From: CAJCJE01 sp036494465
GTDB taxonomy: Bacteria > Actinomycetota > Actinomycetes > Mycobacteriales > Pseudonocardiaceae
Direction of reading: 5' to 3'
NCBI GenBank assembly: GCA_036494465.1
Contig: DASXOJ010000168.1
Coordinates: 1-64,000, forward strand
Length of the DNA stretch: 64,000 nucleotides
Of this stretch, positions 51,299 to 59,798 are shown one piece after another; within the stretch, counting starts at the first letter, position 1; each line of letters begins with the position of its first letter. Under the pieces are notes generated by a model, which saw only the letters and a program-made list of their open reading frames with translations, did not search any database and was not told where the DNA came from. The translations under genes and the position numbers were made by a program.

Positions 51299-51847
51299 AT
51301 GAAGCGCGCACTAGTCGTCGGGGGCACCGGCATGCTCTCCGGCGTCGTCGCCGAACTCGTCCGCGACGACTGGCACGTCGTCGTCCCGTCCCGCCGCTAC
51401 GCGCCCATCCCGGCCGACCTCCCGCACGCCGGCGAGCGCCAGGCCCTCTGGGTCGAAGCCGACTGGGCCGAGCCCGAACCGTTCGCCGAGCGCGCCAGGA
51501 AAGCCCTCGGCGGCCCGGCAGACCTGCTGGTCGGATGGGTGCACGACGCTTACCGAGTCGACGTGCTGGACGCCGTCGCTCCGTTGCTCGCCAACGACGC
51601 CGTCGTGGTCGAGGTGCGCGGCGCGGCCGCCGCCCAACCCTCCAGCGGCGAACCCGAACCGAGCCTGCCCGCGCACGAAACCCAGCTCGTCGTGCTCGGT
51701 TTCGTGCGGGACGGCGAGAGTACGCGCTGGCTCACGCACAGCGAGATCTCCGACGGCGTGCTGGACGCGGTGCGCCGCGCGCTCGCCGACCGTCCACCAG
51801 CGACACACCAGATCGGCGAGGTCAACCAGTACGCGCTGCGCGTTTAG
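51299..51847 (+). CDS. Short NAD(P)-binding Rossmann-fold protein
   Basis: 182 residues: MKRALVVGGTGMLSGVVAEL gives a GGTGxL nucleotide loop as in extended SDR proteins. Then VVPSRRYAPIP, VEADWAEPEPF and LLVGWVHDAY. It lacks an evident YxxxK active site, so it is more a sensor or reductase-like than a classical dehydrogenase. Its last 4 bp overlap the convergent GNAT gene. The role is unknown. Confidence 0.75.
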   Translation: MKRALVVGGTGMLSGVVAELVRDDWHVVVPSRRYAPIPADLPHAGERQALWVEADWAEPEPFAERARKALGGPADLLVGWVHDAYRVDVLDAVAPLLANDAVVVEVRGAAAAQPSSGEPEPSLPAHETQLVVLGFVRDGESTRWLTHSEISDGVLDAVRRALADRPPATHQIGEVNQYALRV

Positions 51848-52779
51848 CGCAGCGCCCCCGACGGCCGGATCTCCCAGATCGTCCACAACGGACGGTAGCC
51901 CTGGCGCGGCCAGAACACCGACGACAGCGGGTTCGCCGGGTTGTAGTAAAGGTAGCTGCCGATTGCCCTGTGCCGCGCCAGATCGTGGTGCGCGACCGAC
52001 ATCAGCTGCCGTCCGATGCCGTTGCCGCGTGCGTTGGGCAGCACCGACACCGTGTTCACGTAACCCCAACGGCCCATCGGCACCGGGAACCGCACCGCCG
52101 CGCCGACCGACGCATCGGTCACCCAGCACTCCGCCAGCCCGACCGCGATCCCGTCCTGCTCGATCAGCCACACCGGATCCTGCTCGTTGAGGTGGTAGCG
52201 GATCGCCGCCTGCTTCAGTTCGGCCGCGTCCGCGCGCACGATCGTGCCGCCCAGGTTCGCCGAGTAGTCCAGTTCCGCGAGCGCGATCTCGCTGGCGACG
52301 CCGAGATCGTCCAGCCGCGCCCTGCGCACCGTCACGCCGGGCGCCAGCCGGGGCACCGGCGTGCCGGACCGGCCCGGTTGGCGCATCGCCAGCACCGTCA
52401 ACGGAACGAAACCGTGATCCAGCAGCACCCTGCTCACCGTGACGTCCCGGCTCGGCCAGGTGACCACGCAGGAGGAATCGAGACTCAGCGGTTCGCGGTC
52501 CAGCAGTCCGCGCCACGCGCGCAGCAGCGTGTCCACCCCGAGATCGGCGTGCTCGCCGACCAACGGGAACAGCTCCCACACCTGCCGCGCCGACCACAAG
52601 CTCGGCAGGGTGCCTTCCGGATTGTTGATCCGCAGCAACGTTCCCGCGACCCGCTGCCCATCCGGCAGCGCCGTCGTCAGCACCTCGCCGACCGGGTTCG
52701 GGGTCATGTCCGGCAGCAACGCGTCCAGCGCGGCGAACCGGGTCCGCTGCGCGGCGCGCAGGTTGGTCGCGACGGTCAC
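51844..52779 (-). CDS. GNAT-family N-acetyltransferase
   Basis: 311 residues. The C-terminal GNAT domain has strand beta4 GYVNTVSVLPNARGNGIGRQLM with the acetyl-CoA R/Q-x-x-G-x-G/A loop, then an end TSVFWPRQGYRPL-like (LSSVFWPRQGY). The N-terminal half looks like a degenerate second GNAT. The start is GTG 52779, overlapping the upstream methyltransferase stop as GTGA, so the two are coupled. The substrate is unknown. Confidence 0.83.
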   Translation of the reverse strand: MTVATNLRAAQRTRFAALDALLPDMTPNPVGEVLTTALPDGQRVAGTLLRINNPEGTLPSLWSARQVWELFPLVGEHADLGVDTLLRAWRGLLDREPLSLDSSCVVTWPSRDVTVSRVLLDHGFVPLTVLAMRQPGRSGTPVPRLAPGVTVRRARLDDLGVASEIALAELDYSANLGGTIVRADAAELKQAAIRYHLNEQDPVWLIEQDGIAVGLAECWVTDASVGAAVRFPVPMGRWGYVNTVSVLPNARGNGIGRQLMSVAHHDLARHRAIGSYLYYNPANPLSSVFWPRQGYRPLWTIWEIRPSGALR

Positions 52780-53636
52780 GCCAACTCGCAACAGAAGATC
52801 GCGGTGCCCGGGAACAGCCGCCCGCGCAACGGACTCCACTGCCCCCACTCCTGCTCGTGGTCTGCCGGCCACTCCGGCTCGACCAGGTCGCGCAGCAGGA
52901 AACCCGCGCCGGTGATGGCGCGCACAAAGTCACCGAGCGTGCGGTGGTGCTCCACGTACGTGGCCGCGCCCGTGTCGTCCACCTCGACGTAGGGCGTCCG
53001 GTCGAAATAGGACTGTGCGACCACCAGCCCGTCCGGACCGGGATCGTCCGGAAAAATCCAACGCAACGGATGGGTAACGGCGAACACGAACTTCCCGCCC
53101 GGCCGCAGCACCCGCGCCACCTCCGCGAGCACCGCGCCGACGTCCGCTACGAACGGGATCGCGCCGAACGCCGAGCAGGCCAGGTCGAAGGAGCTGTCCG
53201 CGAACGGCATCTGGTCCGCGCTCGCCTGCACCAGCGGCACGTCGACGCCGGAGATCTCGTTGCCCTGCCGGGCGTGCGCGAGCATCCCGCCGGAAAGATC
53301 AAAAGCGACCGGACGTGCGCCCTGCGCCGCCAGCCACCGCGCGCACGGCGCCGAGCCGCAGCCAACCTCCAAGATCGACAGTCCCCGGACGTCGCCGAGC
53401 AGATGCGCGTCGGCCTCACGGAGTCGCTCGGGACACCAGACGAAGTCCGCGACACCGAGGAACTCGCCGTGCTCGTCGTGATAATCGTCGGCATCCGCGT
53501 CCCACCAGGCCCTACTGGCCACCCGCGACTCGCCCGCGTCCACGCCGCGCTTGGTGATCCCGACCGTCCCCAAAGCGCGCTCGGCGCTCATATGGGATGG
53601 ATCACCGTCGGCCGTGGCGACCTGCTCCGCTGCCAC
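52776..53636 (-). CDS. Class I SAM-dependent methyltransferase
   Basis: 286 residues. Motif I ILEVGCGSAPCARWLAAQG, motif II PVAFDLSGGMLAHAR, motif IV SFDLACSAFGAIPFV and post-motif VLRPGGKFVFAVTHP. This gene is regularly found divergent from rpsA in actinobacteria; the substrate is not known. AAAGGAG precedes GTG 53636. It is coupled to the GNAT gene and shares the 256-bp upstream region with rpsA. Confidence 0.87.
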   Translation of the reverse strand: MAAEQVATADGDPSHMSAERALGTVGITKRGVDAGESRVASRAWWDADADDYHDEHGEFLGVADFVWCPERLREADAHLLGDVRGLSILEVGCGSAPCARWLAAQGARPVAFDLSGGMLAHARQGNEISGVDVPLVQASADQMPFADSSFDLACSAFGAIPFVADVGAVLAEVARVLRPGGKFVFAVTHPLRWIFPDDPGPDGLVVAQSYFDRTPYVEVDDTGAATYVEHHRTLGDFVRAITGAGFLLRDLVEPEWPADHEQEWGQWSPLRGRLFPGTAIFCCELA

Positions 53637-53892
53637 CTTGCTCCTTTCGAGCAGCTGGTTTGCTCCTTGATGTCAAACCCGCGTACGATATCGCCCGCGC
53701 AGTGGCTTCAATGCTGCCTGTGGTTTCGCCCGTCGGGAATCGGGTGGCCCTCGTCTTCGTTGACATGTTCCGTGCGGACGTCGTCATGGCAAGACTGGCA
53801 CGACTCCGCAGGTCATTGCATCCTTCGCGCAGCAGGAGCACAGCGTAAACAGCCAACCCACAACACCAATCCGTACCGGAGCAACCCACCTA
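53637..53892 (+). promoter_or_regulatory. Upstream region of rpsA
   Basis: 256 bp with no gene, of lower GC than its surroundings, forming the shared divergent promoter region. A possible promoter TTGCTC-N18-TACGAT lies at about 53657-53686. The long untranslated leader fits the autogenous control known for ribosomal protein S1 genes, but I see no clear structure. Confidence 0.45.
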
Positions 53893-55380
53893 ATGTCCAC
53901 CGACACCACCATCGTCCCGCAAGTGAAAGCCGCACCGCAGCAGGTCGCGATCAATGACATCGGGACGGAGGAGGACTTCCTCGCCGCCATCGACAAGACC
54001 ATCAAGTACTTCAATGATGGTGACATCGTCGAGGGCACCATCGTCAAGGTCGACCGCGACGAAGTACTGCTCGACATCGGCTACAAGACCGAGGGTGTCA
54101 TTCCCTCGCGCGAACTGTCGATCAAGCACGACGTCGACCCTGCTGAAGTGGTCAGCGTCGGTGACGAGGTCGAGGCCCTTGTTCTCCAGAAGGAGGACAA
54201 AGAGGGTCGGTTGATCCTGTCCAAGAAACGCGCCCAGTACGAACGCGCGTGGGGCACGATCGAGGGGCTCAAGGAGAAGGACGAGCCGGTCAAGGGCACC
54301 GTCATCGAGGTGGTCAAGGGTGGCCTCATCCTCGACATCGGGCTGCGTGGCTTCCTGCCCGCCTCCCTGGTCGAGATGCGCCGCGTGCGTGACCTCCAGC
54401 CCTACGTCGGTCGCGAGCTCGAAGCCAAGATCATCGAGCTGGACAAGAACCGCAACAACGTGGTCCTGTCCCGCCGCGCCTGGCTGGAGCAGACCCAGTC
54501 CGAGGTCCGCAGCGAGTTCCTCAACCAGCTGCAGAAGGGCCAGGTCCGCAAGGGCGTCGTGTCCTCCATCGTCAACTTCGGTGCGTTCGTGGACCTCGGC
54601 GGCGTCGACGGTCTGGTGCACGTGTCCGAACTGTCCTGGAAGCACATCGACCACCCGAACGAGGTTGTCGAGGTCGGCCAGGAAGTCACAGTCGAGGTGC
54701 TGGACGTCGACATGGAGCGCGAGCGCGTCTCCCTGTCGCTGAAGGCGACCCAGGAAGACCCGTGGCGTCAGTTCGCCCGCACCCACGCGATCGGCCAGAT
54801 CGTGCCGGGCAAGGTCACCAAGCTCGTTCCGTTCGGCGCGTTCGTCCGCGTCGACGAGGGCATCGAGGGCCTGGTGCACATCTCCGAGCTGGCCGAGCGC
54901 CACGTGGAGATCCCGGAGCAGGTCGTGCAGGTCAACGACGACGTCATGGTCAAGGTCATCGACATCGACCTGGACCGTCGCCGGATCTCGCTGTCCCTGA
55001 AGCAGGCCAACGAAGGCTTCACCGCGGACACCGAGTTCGACCCGACCCAGTACGGCATGTCGGCCGAGTACGACGATTCGGGCAACTACATCTACCCCGA
55101 GGGCTTCGACCCGGAGACCCAGGAGTGGCAGGACGGCTTCGACAAGCAGCGCGAGGAGTGGGAGCGGCAGTACGCCGAGGCCCACACGCGCTACGAGCAG
55201 CACATGAAGCAGATCGTGAAGGCCGCCGAGGCCGACGCGGAAGCTGGTGCCGCCGAGGCCGCGACCGGCAACTACTCCTCCGGTAGCGAAGAGGCCCCGG
55301 CCGCAGCGCAGTCCGGTGGCACCCTCGCCAGCGACGAGCAGCTCGCCGCCCTGCGCGAGAAGCTCTCCGGTGGTGTGTGA
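53893..55380 (+). CDS. rpsA: 30S ribosomal protein S1
   Basis: 495 residues with four S1 RNA-binding repeats (about 42-112, 130-196, 213-281, 298-367), the actinobacterial layout; E. coli has six. Examples: GDIVEGTIVKVDRDEVLLDI, GVVSSIVNFGAFVDLGGVDG, GKVTKLVPFGAFVRVDEGIE. A long acidic, Ala-rich tail follows. It binds mRNA for initiation and also helps trans-translation; its C-terminal tail is the reported target region of pyrazinoic acid in mycobacteria. It is followed by a strong terminator. Confidence 0.96.
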   Translation: MSTDTTIVPQVKAAPQQVAINDIGTEEDFLAAIDKTIKYFNDGDIVEGTIVKVDRDEVLLDIGYKTEGVIPSRELSIKHDVDPAEVVSVGDEVEALVLQKEDKEGRLILSKKRAQYERAWGTIEGLKEKDEPVKGTVIEVVKGGLILDIGLRGFLPASLVEMRRVRDLQPYVGRELEAKIIELDKNRNNVVLSRRAWLEQTQSEVRSEFLNQLQKGQVRKGVVSSIVNFGAFVDLGGVDGLVHVSELSWKHIDHPNEVVEVGQEVTVEVLDVDMERERVSLSLKATQEDPWRQFARTHAIGQIVPGKVTKLVPFGAFVRVDEGIEGLVHISELAERHVEIPEQVVQVNDDVMVKVIDIDLDRRRISLSLKQANEGFTADTEFDPTQYGMSAEYDDSGNYIYPEGFDPETQEWQDGFDKQREEWERQYAEAHTRYEQHMKQIVKAAEADAEAGAAEAATGNYSSGSEEAPAAAQSGGTLASDEQLAALREKLSGGV

Positions 55381-55416
55381 GTTGTAGCTGTTAGGGGTTG
55401 AGAGACTCCGATAGGG

Positions 55417-55446
55417 GGATCCCGCGCCGGTTTCGGCGCGGGATCC
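55417..55446 (+). terminator. rpsA terminator
   Basis: GGATCCCGCGCCG (55417-55429) and CGGCGCGGGATCC (55434-55446) are perfect 13-bp arms around GTTT, 37 bp after the rpsA stop, followed by a T-containing tail (TCGTCGTTTCG). Confidence 0.9.
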
Positions 55447-55482
55447 TCGTCGTTTCGGGGCCTTCCGATTACCGTCCCAGCC

Positions 55483-56106
55483 ATGGACCGTCGATGGTGG
55501 TCTGCCGGTGTGTCGGTGGCGGCAGTCGGGCTCGTCGGCGTGCTCGCCGCCGCCTGCGGCAGTAGTTCCGCGAGCAACCAGAGCAAGGCACCCTCATCGA
55601 GCAAACCGGCGACCGCGACCAGCGCGCCGCCCTTCGCAGGCAAGCTCCCGGCCTCCTGCACCCCGGTCGCCACGGCAGACGACGTGGACAAGATCCTCGG
55701 CCACCCGCTCACCGGCACCGCCAACCTCATCAAAGGCATCCCGGTGGCGTCGATCGGCCGCACCGGCCGCCTCGACTGCTACTACGGCATCCCGCCGAAC
55801 CAGCCCGCGACCGCAGGTCTGGTCTCCATCGGCATCGGCGCCTACGACAACCCGGCCGACGCCGCGCACCGCGTGCTGGAAACCGTCAACCAAGCCCGCG
55901 ACACCGGCTACACGTCGAGCAACGTGCAGGTCAGCGGTCAGAACGCGGTGTTGCTCGCCGGTCAGCAGAGCGAGGAGGTCGTGCTCTCCGCAGGCACGAT
56001 CACCGTGCTCGTCGCCGCGGCCAACAGCGTCGTCCAGGCAGGCAAGGCAGGCCCGCCACTGATCCAGTTGGCGGCCAAGGCCCTGAAAGCGGCCCAGCAG
56101 GCGTGA
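55483..56106 (+). CDS. Secreted lipoprotein of unknown function
   Basis: 207 residues. The lipoprotein signal VAAVGLVGVLAAAC puts the lipid Cys at 25, followed by a Ser/Ala/Pro linker. The globular part has one Cys pair (PASCTPVA and LDCYYGIPP), as in DUF3558-like actinobacterial lipoproteins, which it resembles in length and layout without my being sure. It probably sits on the outer face of the membrane. It follows the rpsA terminator, so it is a separate unit. Confidence 0.75.
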   Translation: MDRRWWSAGVSVAAVGLVGVLAAACGSSSASNQSKAPSSSKPATATSAPPFAGKLPASCTPVATADDVDKILGHPLTGTANLIKGIPVASIGRTGRLDCYYGIPPNQPATAGLVSIGIGAYDNPADAAHRVLETVNQARDTGYTSSNVQVSGQNAVLLAGQQSEEVVLSAGTITVLVAAANSVVQAGKAGPPLIQLAAKALKAAQQA

Positions 56107-56109
56107 GCC

Positions 56110-56352
56110 CTAGGCCGCGTTACCCAGCGCGCTCTCCGCGCCCGGCACCCAGGCCCGCTCCATGGCCACCACCACCGCGCGCCTGCGCAACCCGGCCAAG
56201 CTGTGCCTGCTCCTGATCCGGGCAGCCGCCCCCGCCGAGCGCCGCCACCACGACTGCGCCGCCAGCGACTCCGCGACCTGCCGATACATCACGCAGTGCA
56301 CGAGGCCCGGCGTTCCCAGCCGGTGCCTTCCCACCCCACCATTGCCTGCCAT
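56110..56352 (-). CDS. Small basic protein of unknown function
   Basis: 80 residues, from ATG 56352 with GAGGAG 8 nt upstream and strongly G/C-biased third positions, both signs of a real gene. Starts MAGNGGVGRHRLGTPGLVHC, then VMYRQVAESLAAQSWWRRSA, and ends in Arg/Ala-rich helices. No motif or membrane segment is recognised. A near-perfect palindrome lies 20 bp upstream of the start. The role is unknown. Confidence 0.55.
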   Translation of the reverse strand: MAGNGGVGRHRLGTPGLVHCVMYRQVAESLAAQSWWRRSAGAAARIRSRHSLAGLRRRAVVVAMERAWVPGAESALGNAA

Positions 56353-56372
56353 GATCCTGCTCCTCGCGCGAT

Positions 56373-56392
56373 TACTTGCCCAAGGGTAAGTA
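56373..56392. promoter_or_regulatory. Palindrome upstream of the small basic protein gene
   Basis: TACTTGCCC-AA-GGGTAAGTA, 8 of 9 pairs matching, of TetR-site shape, lies 20-40 bp before the start codon at 56352. No regulator gene is adjacent. Confidence 0.55.
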
Positions 56393-56456
56393 GCTGACGT
56401 GCGAAAACGCGGATTGCGCCCCGGCGTGTCCGCTTCTGACGCCACGTCGATTCCCG

Positions 56457-57109
56457 CTACGGCGAGCACGTGACGACCGCGTATTCACCACTGCTCGAAT
56501 TCTGTGCGATGACCTTGCCGTCGACCGTGATCGAACAGCCGATGGTGCCGCCGCCCGAGTTCTGGGCTTCGATCGTCAGACCGAACTGCTCGTATCCGGA
56601 TGGGTCCAAGGTCCATGTCTTCGACCAGGGCAGCTTGGTGCGGTCGGTGATCTGCGACTCCTGAAAACTCTCGCCCGGTTGGATGTAGGTGATGTTGCCT
56701 GCGTGGCCGCCGGTGATCGTGTAGACGATCGTGTCCTGAACGGGTGCGGGTGGCGGAGCCGGTGCGACGGTGGTCGTCGTGGGTTGGGCGGCTGGCTGCT
56801 GCGCGGGACTGTTCGCGGGAGCGGTCGCCGTCGGGGTACCGGCCGAGGGAGCAGAATTGCCAGTGCTCTTGTTGCCGGAGTTTCCGGTGATCGCGGCGAC
56901 CACGATCACGACCACCACCGCGCCGACGGTGATCCACGGCCAGCGCGGCGCTTCTTCGGCGCGGGCGCTGGCATGTTCGGCGGGGGAAACTGGCCGGACA
57001 CCCAGGCAGGCTGCTGCTCCGCGAAGCCGGTACCGAAGCCCGGCTGCCGGTCGCCGCCTTGGCCGACGTTGTTGCCGGGATTGTTGCCGAAGTTGTTGTT
57101 CTGGGTCAT
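56457..57109 (-). pseudogene. MmpS-like membrane-anchored protein, frameshifted
   Basis: From ATG 57109 a Gln/Asn/Gly/Pro-rich cytosolic head (MTQNNNFGNNPGNNVGQGGD) runs to PAPKKRR, where the frame turns to nonsense. In the next frame the expected membrane helix follows (RWPWITVGAVVVVIVVAAI), then a Thr/Pro linker and a C-terminal domain (VYTITGGHAGNITYIQPGES, LPWSKTW, GTIGCSITVDGKVIAQN, YAVVTCSP). That domain matches the MmpS family, accessory proteins of MmpL/RND exporters. The 653-nt span is not a multiple of 3; one base is lost near 56945. Either a real inactivation or a sequencing error. Confidence 0.7.
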
Positions 57110-57314
57110 CGGTCGGCCCCTTCCCGCGCCGAATCTGGGCAGCGCGAAATAGTCGCGCCAGGCGCGACTGACAGTGACGGGTTCGGTGAGTCCGGCGACG
57201 GCAAGGACCAGGCCGTTAGTCCCGGCGATCGGGCGAAACTGTGGTGCTGCCCACTCATCTGCTGACAGAGGGTGATTGTTACGCGGAGCGGAAGATCCTG
57301 ACAGAATCCAGGGC

Positions 57315-58511
57315 ATGCTTCGGGTAGGACTGACCGGCGGGATCGGCTCCGGCAAATCGACGGTGTCCGGCCGGTTGGCCGAGCACGGCGCGACCATCAT
57401 CGACGCGGACCGGATCGCCAGGGAGGTGGTCGAGCCCGGTTCGGTGGGGTTGGCCAGGGTGATCGAGGCGTTCGGCGGCGGGGTGCTGGGGACGGACGGG
57501 GCGCTGGACCGGGCGGCGCTGGCGAAGGTGGTGTTCGCGGACGAGGCGGCGCGGCGGAAGCTGAACGGGATCGTGCATCCGTTGATCGGCACGCGCACGG
57601 CCGAGTTGGCCTCGGCGGCGCCGAAGGACGCGGTGCTGGTGCACGACGTGCCGTTGTTGGTGGAGAACGGGCTCGCGCCGATGTATCACCTGGTCGTCGT
57701 GGTGGACGCGCCGGTGCCGGACCGGATCGCGCGGCTGGTGCGGACCAGGGGGATGACCGAGGACGAGGTCCGGGCGCGGATCGCGGCGCAGGCCGACGAG
57801 GCGAGGCGGCGGGCGGTCGCGGATGTGTGGCTGGACAACGGCGGTTCGCCGGATCAGGTGCTGGCGGCCGTGGACGCGCTCTGGGTGGATCGGCTGATTC
57901 CGTTCGAGGCCAACGTGCGGCTGCGGCGCGACGCCGATCGCGGCGCGCCGAGGATCGTCGCGTCCCATGTGGACTGGGCCGCACAGGCGGAGCGGTTGGC
58001 GGCGCGGATCCGGTTGGCTGCGGGCACGCTCGCGGTGCGCGTTGACCACATCGGATCGACGGCGGTGCCTGGCCTGGCCGCGCAGGATGTGGTGGATCTC
58101 CAGGTTTCCGTGCGGTCCTTCGCGGACGCGGACGACCTGACCGAGTCGCTGGCCACCGCGGGTTTTCCGCTCCGAGCGGATCAGGCCGACGATCACCCGC
58201 TGCCCAGCGATCCCGATCAGGCGCACTGGGTCAAGCGCACGCACGTCAGCGCGGACCCGGCCCGGTGGGCCGATGTGCAGGTCCGGGTGACGGGCAGTGC
58301 GGGGTGGCGCTTCGCGTTGCTGTGCCGGGACTGGCTGCGTGCGGACGAGTCGGCGCGCGCCGAGTACGAACAGGTCAAGCGGGCCGCGTCGGCACAGCAC
58401 CACGACCAGTCCGCGCTGCGCTATGCGGCGGCCAAGAACGCCTGGTTCGACGGTGCCGAGGCACGCGCGCGGGCGTGGGCGCGGAACACCGGCTGGTCGC
58501 AGCCGGACTGA
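57315..58511 (+). CDS. coaE: Dephospho-CoA kinase fused to a GrpB/UPF0157 domain
   Basis: 398 residues. Residues 1-200 form CoaE: P-loop GLTGGIGSGKSTVSGRLAEH, IIDADRIAREVV, HPLIGTRTAEL and VHDVPLLVEN. It makes the last step of CoA synthesis. Residues 210-398 form a GrpB-like nucleotidyltransferase-fold domain: VDHIGSTAVPGLAAQDVVDL, then HWVKRTHVSADPARWADVQV. This fusion is the usual actinobacterial form, and the domain may help folding or regulate the kinase. ATG 57315 begins at the P-loop domain. Confidence 0.93.
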   Translation: MLRVGLTGGIGSGKSTVSGRLAEHGATIIDADRIAREVVEPGSVGLARVIEAFGGGVLGTDGALDRAALAKVVFADEAARRKLNGIVHPLIGTRTAELASAAPKDAVLVHDVPLLVENGLAPMYHLVVVVDAPVPDRIARLVRTRGMTEDEVRARIAAQADEARRRAVADVWLDNGGSPDQVLAAVDALWVDRLIPFEANVRLRRDADRGAPRIVASHVDWAAQAERLAARIRLAAGTLAVRVDHIGSTAVPGLAAQDVVDLQVSVRSFADADDLTESLATAGFPLRADQADDHPLPSDPDQAHWVKRTHVSADPARWADVQVRVTGSAGWRFALLCRDWLRADESARAEYEQVKRAASAQHHDQSALRYAAAKNAWFDGAEARARAWARNTGWSQPD

Positions 58512-58657
58512 CCGGCCGGTGCCGGATCGCTGCACTCAGCGCCAGCATCCGTTGGCTGTTCGGCTAGCAGCGTCCGACGATCATCGTGGACGTTGTGTGC
58601 CGTGTGCACGGTACGTGCGTTCGGTCTCAGTTGGGAGATCGCCGCGAGGGGTCGGTC

Positions 58658-59798
58658 ATGGGCAAGGGTTTTTCGATGCATGCGCCGTCGGTGCATCAGC
58701 ACGCGGATCGGGTGGGCCAGCGCGCCGGTCAGGTGTCGCAGGCCGGTCAGGGCGCGTCCGGCTCCAGTCTGCACGGCAACGCGCTCGGTGCGGTCGGCTC
58801 GTCCACGACAGGGGCCCATCAGCAGCTGGTCTCCACGATGCAAGGGCCCGTCGGCAAAGCCGGTGGTGCCATGCAGAACCAGGCCGGGCTGCTGAAGCAG
58901 ACCGCGCAACGCACCACGGATACCGACGGCGAGCACGCCGGCCTGCTCGGCAAGATCAGGCCGGAGGCGGAGACGCCGTCGACCCACCCCACCGGCAAGG
59001 TCGGCGGCATGCCCAACCGCGACTACAACGTCGTGAACGTTTCGCCGAGGAGGTCCACCTACAGCTCCAGTTCCGGGCGGAGCAGCCGGCACCGGACGGA
59101 TTCGAGCGGCCGCCGGACCAGGTTCGATGTCTACCCGTCCAGCAGCAGTAGTAGTAGTCGGTACCGGGTCGATTCGAGTGGCCGCCGGACGAGGTTCGAC
59201 GTGCACCCCGCTCCCCGGCGGCCGCGCCAGTCGGCGAGTCAGCGGCCGTATCCGGGTTATCTGTCTCCGCCGCCGGGATCGATGGTGTCCTCGTCGACCT
59301 TCCGGCGCTCGGACGGCAGCTTCGACTATGCGAGCGAGGGCGAGTCATGCGGCGGAACTACCCGGACGTCCGCCACGTCAATCCGGGCTACCACCGCAAC
59401 GAGCCGGGCACGCACGACAACTGTGGACCCGTGTCGATGACGACGAACCGGATGAACATGACCGGTCGGCGACGCCAGGCACCGGCTTCCGGGGTGACGG
59501 ACCAGTACATGATGGAGGCTGCGGACAATTCCAGGTTCCGGCCGGTGACGCACTATGGGAGATCCCGGACCGGATCCGGACCGACCCGCACGGCCGCAAC
59601 TACGGCACGCTGTTCACCTCGGAAAACAGCCGTGAGGTCGGGCACTACATCTCCGTGCACCGCGACGACCGGGGCCGGACCGTCTTCATCGACGGCCAGA
59701 GCAACCGGGTCGGTCACCTGGACCCGAACGCGGGGGTCATGGACTACATGCCTGCCAACGAGCCGGACGCCCCCGAGTGGCGGAGGCCGATGTACTGA
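58658..59798 (+). pseudogene. Type VII-secreted polymorphic toxin with papain-fold (Tox-PL) end, in three reading frames
   Basis: The first frame, from ATG 58658, gives an EspC-like secretion domain (FSMHAPSVHQHADRVGQRAG, ending near TDTDGEHAGLLGKIR) and a Ser/Arg linker with two 24-residue repeats. The second frame, from about 59345, continues RRNYPDVRHVNPGYHRNEPG, then HDNCGPVSMTTNRMNM with the candidate catalytic Cys. The third, from about 59560, reads ALWEIPDRIRTDPHGRNYGT, then VGHYISVHRDDRGRTVFIDG with His and Asp, to a stop at 59796-59798. Order and spacing fit a Tox-PL peptidase/deamidase. Both shifts have the sign of single-base losses. A separate start at ATG 59347 is a lesser option. 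The immunity gene overlaps its stop. Confidence 0.7.
59099..59209 (+). repeat. Two 39-bp direct repeats, 72 bp apart, in the toxin linker
   Basis: Copies at 59099-59137 and 59171-59209 both encode DSSGRRTRFDVxP, with differences mostly at third positions. The unit of 72 bp (24 codons) points to in-frame tandem duplication of the linker. Confidence 0.75.
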
